DNA of 64,000 bases. Origin: Triops longicaudatus. Its lineage: Eukaryota > Arthropoda > Branchiopoda > Notostraca > Triopsidae. The notes below the pieces were generated by a model that was given only the letters and a program-made list of their open reading frames with translations, had not been told where the DNA came from and did no database searches. Positions 44,301 to 55,600 of the stretch are shown here, in pieces. The stretch spans positions 434,001-498,000 of the forward strand of contig JAGQDJ010000005.1 in the NCBI GenBank assembly GCA_022885665.1. The letters are read 5' to 3'. A program made the position numbers and the translations under genes. How positions within the stretch are numbered: position 1 is the first letter of the stretch; every line of letters starts with the position of its first letter.

Positions 44301-47300
44301 TACGATTACGTTAAAAAATTTGGTTCAAGTGATAGCTATCGATGATTGTCAGGTATACTGTAGTCAAAAAGTATCTTAAAACTCTTGCTAATCGTAATTA
44401 TGATCATAATAATCTTATGGCGCTTTTTCCTCGTGTTATACGGGTTAAAGGATTGTAATTGTGTTGAGACAGACTGTATTACACCGTTTCGAAATACGTG
44501 GTTTGAACAACAAAAAGGATCAACAATCAAAAGATCAATCAGAGCTTAGTTGAATTACTGTACTTTTCTTTCGGAAAACTCTTACTTGTTGTTATGGAAG
44601 CATAACGAGCTTGGCTGAGGTCATTCAACAAGGAATCCAACTCGGATAAGTTGCTATTAACTCCTGAACTTGGACGAACTTCATTGCTTGCAGAATAGCG
44701 TTGCTCGTAAGACATGGACATCTCGTTCACCGCACGCTGATTCTGGTACAGTGGCTGTATAAATTATAAGTAAATATGTTTCCGGCCATGAAGTTCAAAA
44801 CGAAATTAATGTAAGTTTACCTGATCGTCTTGATGGCGTGCAATCTCTTGATACACATAGCTCTCAGAAGTCACGTGACCGGCCCCATTGGGAGACAATG
44901 TCGTCCTCAGGTCTGCCAAAAGTGCGTCTATACAAGCAACACAAAAAGTAAACAACCGATAAGTACACAAAGTGTAACGTAAATAAACAATTAATTACAC
45001 TTATTAATAAATTTCAACATCAAGGACGGGAATTTGGAAGTCAAGTATTCGATGACGGGCAAAGTTTCCCTCTCGTTAGATTGTTTACATTGGCGTCCGG
45101 CATGAGCTTTGCTAGTTACCGTTATCAATACATATACAAGAGATGGGCGGATATTGACAGAAATTGTCTGAGGTACTTATAAATCTAACTGAGTCTAAGG
45201 AAGGTAAGATTAAAAATATGCACTCTCGCATACATTCTCATATATACAGCATTTTAACACGGCAACTGGAAAAATCCACGGATTTATGAGTTTTTTGTGT
45301 GTGTGTTTTGTGTCTTCATTTTTACAACCTTCAAACAATAGAAAATGTTTGTCACCTTATGGGATGTGAGACACAGGCGTGAAAATACAAGACGTGAAAA
45401 ATAACTTCGCGTTGCGATAGCACAGCTAAGTCTAACATTATTTTAATTTTAATTAATCCAGAATAGGAATAATCTATGCAGGCAACAGTACAAAGAAACA
45501 CACAGTGGAACAATTCCAAAATACACTTATCAGAACCTACGGGTTTTAACTCGAAAGTATAAGGGTGTAGCGGAAAATTGATACACCATTATATCTTGTT
45601 GGACGATGAACATTTCTCAATATGATTTATTTCAGTGATGTTTTCCGTTATTACTCACGAACTGCAAAACACAGCTTTTGCTAAATGTACAATAGTGAAT
45701 TAAGAGTACAAATTCAGAATATTATACCGTCATATAAAAAGTAAAATTCACATAGCTACAGATAATAAAAATTTAACGTCGTTTGTAATATTAAGTTGCG
45801 CAGCACGAACTTAATTACACACGTGCTATTTTGACGAGTTCGTAGCTCATGAATAATCATCAACTTAGAAAAGTTGGGTAAAGGAAAAGGAACGGTAAAA
45901 ATTGCTTCTTTTCCGCCCACTGTACGAAAAAGCAAAACTCGCATGTGATCTTGTTTATAGTTTGCTTTTAAAAATGCAAAATAGTCAATGGGTAAAAGAC
46001 CAATGATAAAAGTGTTGCATGTTTGATGCTAAAAATTAAACTTTTCGTTGTAAAGGGGACTACTATCATGCCCTCTTCTGATAAGATTTGAAATCAATTG
46101 CTGAATGCAGAACTTCGCAGCACATGGGCCACTTGGTTGCCTTCTGATTTGCTCGAGTCGGAATCCCGACATTTACTGTGTATAAAAAAGCTAGCATGCC
46201 CTAATACAAATGTGTGGTATGCGAGTAAACGTCTCTTGTTTCTACTGAATGGAGGGTGCCACGTGACCACTGAGCACTCTACGTACGTCCAAAGACAATG
46301 CTGTCTACAAAAGGAAGAAAGTTAGTTGTCTCGTTCCTTTATTAGCACTTTTAATCAATTTGCAAGGTCTTTTAAACGAAACCAAACTGAATATATCTAG
46401 GATACGATTCGATAACTATCAATGGAATAATCTCCAAACGCTTATTAAAGCACCACTGGAATAAACCAGTAATTATTTTGATCGCCAGAGGACATGGTCG
46501 GTCAGGATATACACTGAGGCCAACAACTTTCGACAGAAATTATTAACGATACCTATCCACAAAAATTCCTGACAAAGTTAAGATTTGCAATTAAATCATA
46601 AAGTTTAAAATATTTCAAATTAGTTGATAACTTATGTATGCAGTAAAAAAAGCTACAGATAAATTCAAAATAACTCCCATTTTGCTACTCAGGAATACGG
46701 ATTACCATTCTTACGTAAAAGTCCACAGAACAAGTTTCTCCGAAAAAAATCCCGTTCACTTAAGTTTGCTGAGACTACGACGCTAGCATTGGGTACCACG
46801 GAATAGTCTCACATTGACCCATACAAACTAACAAGGCTGAAAAACGAACTTCGTTTTCTACTCTTCAACAGCTTAGGGATTTTTTCGCGTAATTCAAATT
46901 CCTTTTGCATGTGTAAGCGATTTTGCCACGATATGGATGTTGACCACTCCAGGTCTCGACCGGTTAGCAAAATTGGAGTTTTACTGCAGAGACCAACTTT
47001 TATTCCCAATCAAATCCCCAGACCGTCCTATGCTGCCATCTTGGGGAAGTTGAAAATCAAGTTCTGTTCTGGTGACGTCGCAAGCCCCATTTAGCGGAAT
47101 AAACTTTCTTCCGTTTGAAGTTCATAATCACAACATTGCACTCAAGGTCGTAAGAGATTATGCGGATTATACATCGTCCCATCAGAATTTCTTTTTTCAA
47201 TGGGTAACAAAGAAAATCTCCGAAGGACCACCCCAACACGTAAACAAAATCTCCTACAGCTTGTGTACGGACCTAACAGCTACCCCTTTATTAATGCACT

Positions 47301-50300
47301 ATACTGTACACAAGGAACGTCAGCACAGCCGAACGAGTGCACGTTTGTCGAACCAAAGATTATGTGGTACTACGTTACCTCACTCCACAATTGTCTTTGC
47401 TGTTAAAGATGGCAGCGTCAGACATTCGTTGGGTGTCTTTGCGGAACGAATTAATAACGTAAAAAGTGGGTTCACAATACAGAGGTACCTCGTTTAACGA
47501 ACGCATTGTACAGCGAATAACTTGAACAACGAACTCGCCCCAAGGCGAATAAATTACCCACGCAACGAACTTAGCCCTTTGCAACGAACCGCTTAGGGTG
47601 AGCAAAAGAGATTTTAAAAATTGGCGGCTCCGTTTCCCAGTCAGAATGCATGCATTACAGACGAGAATTTCATGTCCCCACGCCAGTTAGTTGCTGAGAA
47701 ATAGCCTGTTTGTGTATCTCTGTTTAATTATCTAGTTTTGGTTATTTTTTTCTGATTATAGGTGGTGCTTACATGGCACCTGAGTTCTGGTGATAAGAAT
47801 TCTGGTGATAAGAACAGAAAGAGATTTTTTTCTGCCGACGAGGTGGACGAGCGCATTGATTCTCCTATGCTTACGGCAGCCATAAACGATTTTACTACGA
47901 AATTCAAACATTGAGAAGAAATTCAAACGCAAACAAAAATGTGGCATCCAAATCTGGCTGGAGCGAACAGATGCTTACACGTATTCAACGGCCGTGTCCT
48001 GAACTTCTCCAGAACGGTATTAAAGCAGAGACAAAAGCAAGCAACATTAGACGGATTCTTCCAACCAGTGCCAGACATGAAAATCAAGGCTGATATGTAA
48101 GAGGCGAAAAGAGCGAAGATTTATGTAACCTAAAGTGGTTTCGAGAGCCGCTAACTGAACAAAACTGATTAGCACATGCTTAAAATATATAGGCTATTTA
48201 GGTAGTCAGTATATTTTTAGTTTTTTTTCCGATTTTTTAAATCAACATTTTCATGTTTCGGTCCGGGATCAGGAACGGAGTCAAACGATTCCCATTGAAT
48301 CTTATGGGAAATAGCGTTTCTTATTACAAACGCTTCTTAAGCCGAACTCCGTCCAAGAACGGATTAGGTTCGTTAAACGGGGTACCACTGTACTGCGTCG
48401 CCAAACAAGTTTTGGCACGCGAGACAAAATTTCTTTCTCAGTGAAAAAATTACTTAGAAACACTAAAAAAAGCTACATATACATGACAAACCACTATTTT
48501 CTTGAAACTTACTGAAATATCTTTCCCATTCGCTTCCATAAAAGTATGGAGGATCAGAAAGTGGTTTCCCCATATTAATAAGCTCTGGGTGTCGTAACTC
48601 CGAACCATTACAACTATCTCTATGTAAAATAGCACTCACACTAACAGACATTAATTCCAGCCTCTCGAAATACACTTGCCACCAAAATTCTGATGCAAAA
48701 TTTTCAACTTTCACCAACGTGTTCTCTTGCAATTTCACAGCACTCCAAATTTAGTAATAAACCCAAGAAAACAGAGCACGTTCCACAGCAATGACAATAA
48801 ATATCTCCGTTATTATTCTTTTTCTCTTGGCAATCCGATTTTGCTTTTTTTAAAAAAATGGTTTGTTTGGTATCAAACTAGCACAACGTAACAACACACA
48901 CGACTCGCACACATTCGGTGGTTGAAAAGTTTACTGAAAGTGTGAGAAACAAGAACCAACCACTAGCCAACGTTCCAAAAGTTTCCATCGTATATACTGT
49001 ACAGTCTAATTATACCTATTGGCAAAGGCTACGAGTTCTCCAGGAAAGCCCATCGTTCCCTTTTTGGATGATCTTTAAAAAAGCAACCGCCCTTGCGCTC
49101 AGCCAAACGCCGCTTAAAGGTTCAGACATTGCACTAAAGAACAGTCTGTAGCCACAAGATATAGTCTACCGAACTATGCTAACACAACTCGTCATACTAA
49201 TTGTTTTTCCATATTTCTCCATTCACGACTTTCATAACAATGAAAATAGCAATTCAAGAGAAGGAATTCCTTCGAGACAACACGTTTTTAATGGGCACCT
49301 CGGTGAACAAATTGACCAGAAATAGTTTGTAGGCAGACATAATCAGCTCTAAACGAAAATATTTGGGCTTTCACATACCTTCACTTTAAGGAATTGCTTA
49401 GAATGAAAACACCAACCGTGACGCAGCCAATGACACCGCATTGACCGCTTCGCCAACAAATGGCAAGACGTAGCTACTATTTCATATTAATAGCTCAGCT
49501 ATAACCCTTGTTTTCCCATACCTCGACTCGAAAGGTTTCACAGAAAATAAATCGTCATCTTAGATTAAAACGAGCTGGTATAAGCTAGCCCGCACGTCAG
49601 TTGACAGAAACTCTTCGAGCTTCTACAAACAGTCATCAACTGAGGCTTCTTGACTACTGTGTGTCGTGAAACGAACTTAAGTTAACTTTGCGCCCAAGAA
49701 TTTTGTAGCAAGGAAAACATCAACTGATGTGAAGTTATTCAAGCCTCAATGGACGTCCCAGTAGAAAGATAAAAAGAAATATTAAGAAATTCTGAAGCGA
49801 ATAGGTCACAGAGAAGGAACACAAGAATAGCTCTAACTTTCAGCTTTTTAAATATCTCGTAACTTGTGCTAAAGAAGGATTTGTAACAACGAAAATCACT
49901 ACAAGCTGAAGGTTAGTTACGTAGCCAAAGGCATGGTCAGATTTTTATTTTCGATTTCAAGTAAATGTATTATATGGCATGCTTTCTTCTAACGCTGCAG
50001 CTATTAATCTATAATAATGATCACACCAATTGACGGTGAAATTTATTCGAGCTAACCTTCATCTCTGTGTGCGTCTTAGAAAAATATGGCTAGGAAAATT
50101 TTTGCTAAAGTTTTGTAAGCAGCTTTGCCAACCAGACTTGGGGCAATTTTGCAATCACAAGTTCTGGTTTTTAGTATGCAAAGCTGTCTTGCATCATACA
50201 TCTGACAGTAAGGAAATCCTCATTGCAACGTCTTCTCGCAATTATATCACCACGTAGGCGACAATTTACTAGTAACAAGGGATGTAATATAAAGTACGAC

Positions 50301-53300
50301 GACCGTAATTCAAGCCAAAGAAACAAAGGTCAACCTGACGGCATGGTGTTGTTGTAGCTGGTTTCGTTCAGTCTCCGTAGTTGACTTAATCCGAGCGTTG
50401 AAACATTTAAACGTCGAGGGGCGTAATAATAGTCTTCTTCGGCGTAGAAATCCTGTTTCTGGGGATTTCGACCTCCGACCCCGCAACACTTGGTGCAGGT
50501 TTCAATGACTTTCAGTTTTATTCTTAATTTTTATCTTAACAGCGTTGCACTTTGATAATTCCAGCTAATAAAGCAGCACTTGTAGGAGCAAGTCAACGAA
50601 AGATGAGCTATGACTCGTTTTTATAAGTGTACGCACCATAAATTTAACACTTGATAACCATCGTCTCTGCCACTTTATACAGACAGACATATACACACAC
50701 GTCTTAACGGTTGGGGGAATTCTCCGAAGTAGAAGTTCAAATGCGTTTGGTGAAGACCTTTCACTGCCGTAAGGATCCTTCGCACGCAAATGACCAGTGG
50801 ACCGAAATCCTTTCAATGTCCAAAGCTAATGCAACTCCAAAACTGACCTGACGAGATTCTTTGGGCTACGCGTGCATAAGTGTACTCTTGCGCTGAATAA
50901 CTTACAAGCTCTCTTTTCGAACCCACGCTAATATTTAGACAAGGTTCAAACCAACATGATACGGTTTACGAAATATCATAAACTTCGCGATGCCTTTCTG
51001 TACGGTTGTGTTTATGTACCTCATGGCGCACAAAAAGTTACGAACCGTTAACAACTAACGAACACTTGTTGAAGAATTCATGCTTGACAAAGAAATGACT
51101 AATCCTAGAAAAGTGTAAATGTCTCAACAATAAACTGTTAACAATCTCCTAGTAGACATAAAAAGCCTAATGAAGTTCTAATATGGTAGAAATTACCAAG
51201 AAATTAAAAGCCAACAAAAATTACCAAGAATAAAATAGTTACTGAAAGAAATCTTGCCCAACCTTGTTAAAAAATATTTTCAGAAACAATTTATAAAAAT
51301 GGTACAAATAAAATCCGACTGCACTTGAAATTTTATTAACACACTTCTTGTCAATTACACATGTATCTCTCTGCAGCGTTTGGCAGACACAACTTCAGGC
51401 ACGTATCCGTTCAACAAGGTTCAACGTAAGTCAAATCTCTGGTTCATGAAATGGCATTGTATTGGTTGATTAGCATGAAATAGCATCGGCTGATCCATGA
51501 TATTGCCTTACTCTGTAAAATAGACATCGTGAACTGATTATACAAAAAGGTAAACCTAGATGAGCGGAATTTTCTTTAAGAGAATACCTCCACACGTCGT
51601 TGCCATTATCGCACCTTTGCTCTATCCTATGCATTGTATGCATCCAACAAGTCTCGTCGTAACAAAGCAGGTTGAATCAACAATCTAAAAATGTTTGCAC
51701 ACAGACACTTTCACCGCAAACTATGCCAGTGAACGTTTCTTTTAAAAAAGTTTTAACTTTTGAAGGGAAATTTTATCCTTTTGTCACTTCAACCTAAATC
51801 AAGCGTCTGTACGCCTCCGTTTTAACAGCGGAGAGAATACATACAATATGTAAAGAAACAACAACTAGATGAGCACAGCCTACCAAATGTACAGGAATAA
51901 TTAATACTCTTCGGCATATTTTACGTTATTTCAAAAGTGGGAGCTTCCACCCTCTGAAAAAAGGTCTTTCTGCTTTGCATTTACGATGCCGATTTGGTCA
52001 ATTGCAAATAATAAAATCCTGATTAGGCCAACAGCTGTGACGTATCTTCCATACAAGCGATTTATTTTAAGTTGTGAGAACTCCATCTTAACTCACGGAT
52101 ATTTCGAGTTTATCTCGTAAGTCACCCAAGATAAAACTAAACGCAGTTGTCGCAGCAAAAATGCATTCATCTACTACTTTTACCTATTAGCCACCGTGGG
52201 GACTATCCTGGCGTATATCTAGTATTCAAAGCGTGTATAAAATTTTGCAAAATACTGGAATTACCAACCATTCTAGGTCCCGATTACTTGACAAAATCGG
52301 AGTTCTACTGAGTTGTTAATCAACGATACTGTAGGGTGGGCACTATACCTTGACATTACGTCGTACGAACGACAAGTCGAAAGGACTAGATGTTAAAAAT
52401 CTATTCTACGCCAATAATGAATCTTTTAAGGTTCACGTGACGCTAACAATGAGTCCTAGCCATGCTCCGGGCAGCTACGTCACAAGGTTCACAATCGTGA
52501 CATGGATTCGTAGCCTCAGCTTCTACAACATTATCATACAAAGATGTAAAAACCTACTGGAAAACCTCTATCTGATGGGCAGAGCCAGGGCAAGATGCGA
52601 AGGATGAAAAGAACTTCCAAGTTTTAGCCATAAAAGGCTAGGTATGGCTGCACTTTCTCCTCGGTTTACGTCCTGGCTGCAACTTACTCACGCTATGGAA
52701 CCCACTCGGCTCCCGCACCAAATACGGTCACTACCCATATATGGACTAATCGTTAAGGCATACATCAGAAGTGATTAAAAAAAAAAAAAAAACTCGACAA
52801 TCTGGCATCCTTACGACTCGCTTACCAACGCTTTCCCTTTTTCTTCTGATCTTCTTCCCTTTCTTTTTTCATTGCACACCTTTCGCACCACTTTCAGCAC
52901 GAAATACGTCAAATTTAACTCCCTCCGCCAGAAAAAAAAGAAACTCATTGAGCGTTGTTGTTTCAGGTGAAGCGCGTAGAGGTAAACAGGAAAAGGGATG
53001 GTTCCATCTTGCCTCCTGCTACTCCAGCACGTGCTTACCTGAATTCTTGTAAACAATTTTGCTCTTGTAACAATAGTCGACCCTCTTAGAAGATTCTTCA
53101 CGATTTTCAAACCTTGCATTCCGAATTCTCGTTGTAAACTCAACAATTCGTTTCAAGACTCTCACAAGCTTGGGTTTGGCAAGCTAAAATTAATTTTTAT
53201 GACTTTTCTCACAAGAAGCTATATTCCTGTGCCTGAATTACCCAAACGTTTGAATTGTTACAACAAGCTTTAAAAGGGCATGGGGACTGAATTTTTACGT

Positions 53301-53473
53301 CGTACGAAATTTCGTGACCATAAAAAGAAAGAACCGCAAGGAATGAATGAATAATAGAACCATGATTGACAACTTGACAACTTACATCCCGGAGCTGGCG
53401 TGTCTTTCTTGGTGAGACGAAACGGCTGGTAATTATCCTCCGCTGTCACTTTTCCATACATAGTCCGATCCAT
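38036..53473 (-). CDS. PXN: Paxillin, focal-adhesion LIM scaffold (whole gene)
   Basis: Paxillin is the adhesion-site adaptor that binds vinculin, FAK and other partners through LD motifs and reaches adhesions through its LIM domains. Minus-strand exons: 53473-53386 (tentative first), 44927-44821, 44754-44586, 44285-44153, 42340-42235, 41552-41415, 41357-41280, 41042-40869, 40773-40543, 38384-38264 and 38181-38036. All junctions are GT-AG and phases close to the TAG, giving about 496 residues. Motifs in order: LD1 ALLADL, LD2 LSELDSLLNDLSQA, LD3 VDSLLEELSHA, LD4 ATQELDALMASLSDF, LD5 LDSMLGNLQEDM, then four LIM domains from about residue 263 to the end. Vertebrate paxillin is 557-591 residues, so the LD spacers are shorter here. 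Everything from LD1 onward is secure; only the first exon is doubtful. Confidence 0.9.
41415..44927 (-). CDS. PXN: Paxillin LD-motif exons (LD1-LD5)
   Basis: Five exons each carry one LD motif: 44927-44821 (ALLADL, then SESYVYQEIARHQDDQ), 44754-44586 (LSELDSLLNDL), 44285-44153 (VDSLLEELSHA), 42340-42235 (LDALMASLSDFK) and 41552-41415 (LDSMLGNLQ, completed by EDMNKQGV in the next exon). The YVYQEI segment resembles the tyrosine-containing YQEI site of vertebrate paxillin. The LD3 and LD5 exons were not obvious as long open frames but fit both splice signals and phase. Confidence 0.88.
43351..43468. mobile_element. Two Tigger/pogo-type terminal fragments
   Basis: 43351-43427 reads on the minus strand as AATCTCGTTATAACGAACC followed by CCCTGGA and CGAAGTTCGTCATATCG; this ordering resembles the segment at 55509-55600. 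A second terminal piece at 43446-43468 ends ATTCTACTG next to TA. Both are decayed ends within the paxillin intron between LD3 and LD4. Confidence 0.5.
46951..46986. mobile_element. Fragment of a Tigger/pogo-type terminal repeat
   Basis: A 36-base segment ending GGAGTTTTACTG matches the segment at 52275-52310 at 27 of 36 positions by my count. The family signature is CAGTA(G/A)AACTCC read on the minus strand. No partner end or TA duplication was found. Confidence 0.45.
47480..48390 (+). mobile_element. Degenerate Tigger/pogo-type (Tc1/mariner) DNA transposon
   Basis: Inverted terminal repeats of 23 bases (starting CAGAGGTACC on the left and, reversed, CAGTGGTACC on the right) differ at 2 positions and are flanked by TA dinucleotides (47478-47479 and 48391-48392), the target duplication of this superfamily. 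Inside, 47978-48100 reads on the plus strand as a transposase-like C terminus (KQRQKQATLDGFFQPV) ending in TAA. The 911-base element is far shorter than a full-length copy and has no intact transposase, so it is a dead, internally deleted relic. Confidence 0.75.
48509..48738 (-). other. Unexplained exon-like open frame in the paxillin first intron
   Basis: Read on the minus strand this gives KLQENTLVKVENFASEFWW onward to SDPPYFYGSEWERYF and ends at a good donor (TTTCA/GTAAGT) in phase 1. Composition is protein-like (aromatic clusters, few simple runs). It does not match any family I recognise. Phase 1 matches the acceptor of the paxillin LD1 exon, so it could be an alternative first exon. It could equally be chance or a fragment of an unknown element. 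Confidence 0.3.
52275..52310. mobile_element. Fragment of a Tigger/pogo-type terminal repeat
   Basis: AGGTCCCGATTACTTGAC through GGAGTTCTACTG is the right-end signature of a Tigger-like element (reverse: CAGTAGAACTCCGATTTTG). It is the better preserved partner of the fragment at 46951-46986. Confidence 0.5.
53386..53473 (-). CDS. PXN: Tentative first coding exon of paxillin
   Basis: Starting at the ATG at 53473 it reads MDRTMYGKVTAEDNYQPF and ends DTPAPG plus one base at a GTAAGT donor. Phase 1 fits the LD1 exon acceptor at 44928 and would give APGYALLADL. The 29-codon reading looks coding. Vertebrate paxillin instead starts MDDLDALLADL, so a different, shorter first exon ending in G (restoring Asp) may also exist. 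I did not find one. Confidence 0.5.
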
Positions 53474-55251
53474 AATGATTGAGCTGGTCCTTTCAAACTT
53501 TTTCTCCACAAAACTCTTTTAACTTAAGAAAACGCAGTTTCAGTGCGTGATTGCCAGAAGTCCTGTTTGTTTGCTTTTCTTATCAATTCAAAATCTTTTA
53601 TCCAGGGATTCCAACGTTTTTAAGTCCAATGCCACGTGAAAGCTGTTTTAATGGAATAATAAGAACCTACGCACCACAATTTTCTCCTGAACTACCACCT
53701 TTTGTCTAGAATGCAACACTAGATCGAATGAACAACTTCAAACTTGCCATGACGCCTCTCTACAATGCTGTGAATGATCTCATCGTCCTAAACTTGTAAG
53801 TAAGCTTCATGCACACTAACACAACTTGCGTCTTTTTCTTTCTTTTTTTTTCTTCTTGGAATTTTTTGTTGGGATTTTTTTCTTGTATTTCCGCGTAAAG
53901 CCAAAGAAGAGAGCAGAGGGAAACTGAAAGGGAACTAAACCAGCTAATGCAGCCCGCTGCAGCCTTTAAAAGAGACACCAACAGCTAGTATTCTACAGAA
54001 TAGAGCTTAGGCTGTAGTTTAGGTTCCCTGTTTCGCTTTTTTTTTTTGCCTACTTTCCTACGTCGTGCGTGGGGAACATTTTTACTATTGGCTGACGAAG
54101 GAAACTGAGCTGGGCTCACGGTCATGGGCCTTTGGTGTTAGCTGTGCGTGTATGAGTGTGTGCGGGGAAACCAGAAATAGACGTAAGCAAAGCGCGTTAG
54201 TATGGTCGTAACCTTCGTGTCACTCAGGCAAAAACGAGTAAATTAATTAATTACCTAAGTCATCCATATGTGGTTGTGACGGGGGGAAAGACATCCAACG
54301 TATGTCGATTTTGTCCGGGAATTATTGACGTTAAGTTTTTACGTAAGAAAGTGTTACAAAATAAGATGCAGGCACAGACTCACACACACAAATGAAACAT
54401 TTTAGAACAGGAAACCAATTAAGCCACAAAATGAATTTGACACCCAAGGTTGGGTAAGCGTGGGTGGGTGCAATCTTTGCGGAATTTTAAAATAAACATT
54501 GAAATGATTATACAATCGTTTCCCACTAGGCTAAACATAAGCGTTTGCTGAGGATAAGGAAAGGAATGGGAGGTGGGGCGGGCGAGAAGACTTGAGTTAC
54601 GAGACTGATACGTTCCATGAAACGCTAAGAAGTATCCGTTAGGTTAGGTTAGCGTCACATAATTCAGTTTGTCTTGACGAATTTAACTTTGATTCACAAA
54701 GGTAGAGTCAATTTGAATTTGACCGATCGTATCAAATTATGAATTGAATCAAACACAAAAACTATTACAACGTCCGGAATTAGAGCGCAATTAGACGTAA
54801 ACAGTTGTTTTGTATTCGTCGTCACGGAGTGCAACATAGAAGAGACAATGCCTTGTGTTCATTTCTGCCCGTCTTTTGATTCATGCAATTTGAGTGCAAC
54901 AAACTTCTCAACAGACACTTCAAGTCGTACTTTGTTTAAATTTATCTTTTTGTATCTACGACTTTGAAATCCCAAAATTAAATTAATTGACTTTTGGATT
55001 TGTTCCGAATTTATTTGAGTTGAATTAAGCTTTCAAAACTAAAATGCTTTGAATTTATCTGATTTTGTAATCAGTTCTGAACTTGATTCGAGCTTCAACC
55101 AGCACGCTATCTTGAATTTGCCAACATCAAGTATTGTGCTACTCTGCATTTTGACAGGAAAAGTGGAGAGGTTGTATTAGACGGTTTTTACACTGGACAG
55201 TTCGTATGAAATCCAAAACTAATGAATCTTAAATATTACGCCGCTCAAAAA

Positions 55252-55273
55252 AAATAATAATAATAATAATAAC
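55252..55273. repeat. (TAA)n microsatellite
   Basis: About seven TAA units follow a short A run. Confidence 0.8.
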
Positions 55274-55508
55274 AGGCGTAGCGAAAATGAGAAAATGCTG
55301 TAACAAAAATAACTGAAAAAACAAACCTGCTAAAACATTGCTACTGGACCTCCCAATGCAGTTCAAGACTGGAGGGCAGAAATGTCAAGCGTGCCTGGGC
55401 GAACATGCCTTTTGTTCGCGCTGATGTGAACTCGGAGTCATTCCCTTCAAAACGTGTGTAAGCGTAGTAATGTATGTAATAAAATATGGGCTGGAATTTT
55501 ATATAATA

Positions 55509-55600
55509 CAGTAAAATTTCACTCTAACGAACCCCTCAGGGCCAGAAAAACTATTAAGTATATCCGAAGTTCGTTTTCTTAGACGCCTTTAAAAGGCTCT
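55509..55600. mobile_element. Tigger/pogo-type terminal fragment
   Basis: It starts CAGTAAAATTTCACTC after a TA dinucleotide and continues CTAACGAACCCCTCAGGG and ATATCCGAAGTTCGTTTTC, the same order of motifs as the inverted piece at 43351-43427. No opposite end was found. Confidence 0.5.

Larger units (their letters stand above)
44928..53385. other. 8.5-kb first intron of paxillin
   Basis: It is AT-rich and mostly featureless. It holds a decayed Tigger-type transposon (47480-48390), an exon-like minus-strand open frame (48738-48509), fragments of Tigger terminal repeats (46951-46986, 52275-52310), a 16-base A run at 52777-52792 and a possible extra 5' exon ending in a CAG/GTAAGC donor at 53043. 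It may hold further alternative first exons or enhancers that I could not identify. Confidence 0.6.

Noticed and set aside
52811..53146. Minus-strand open frame with a CAG/GTAAGC donor at 53043
   Set aside because: Its phase (0) does not fit the LD1 exon, and the protein looks unremarkable; it may at most be a 5' UTR exon.
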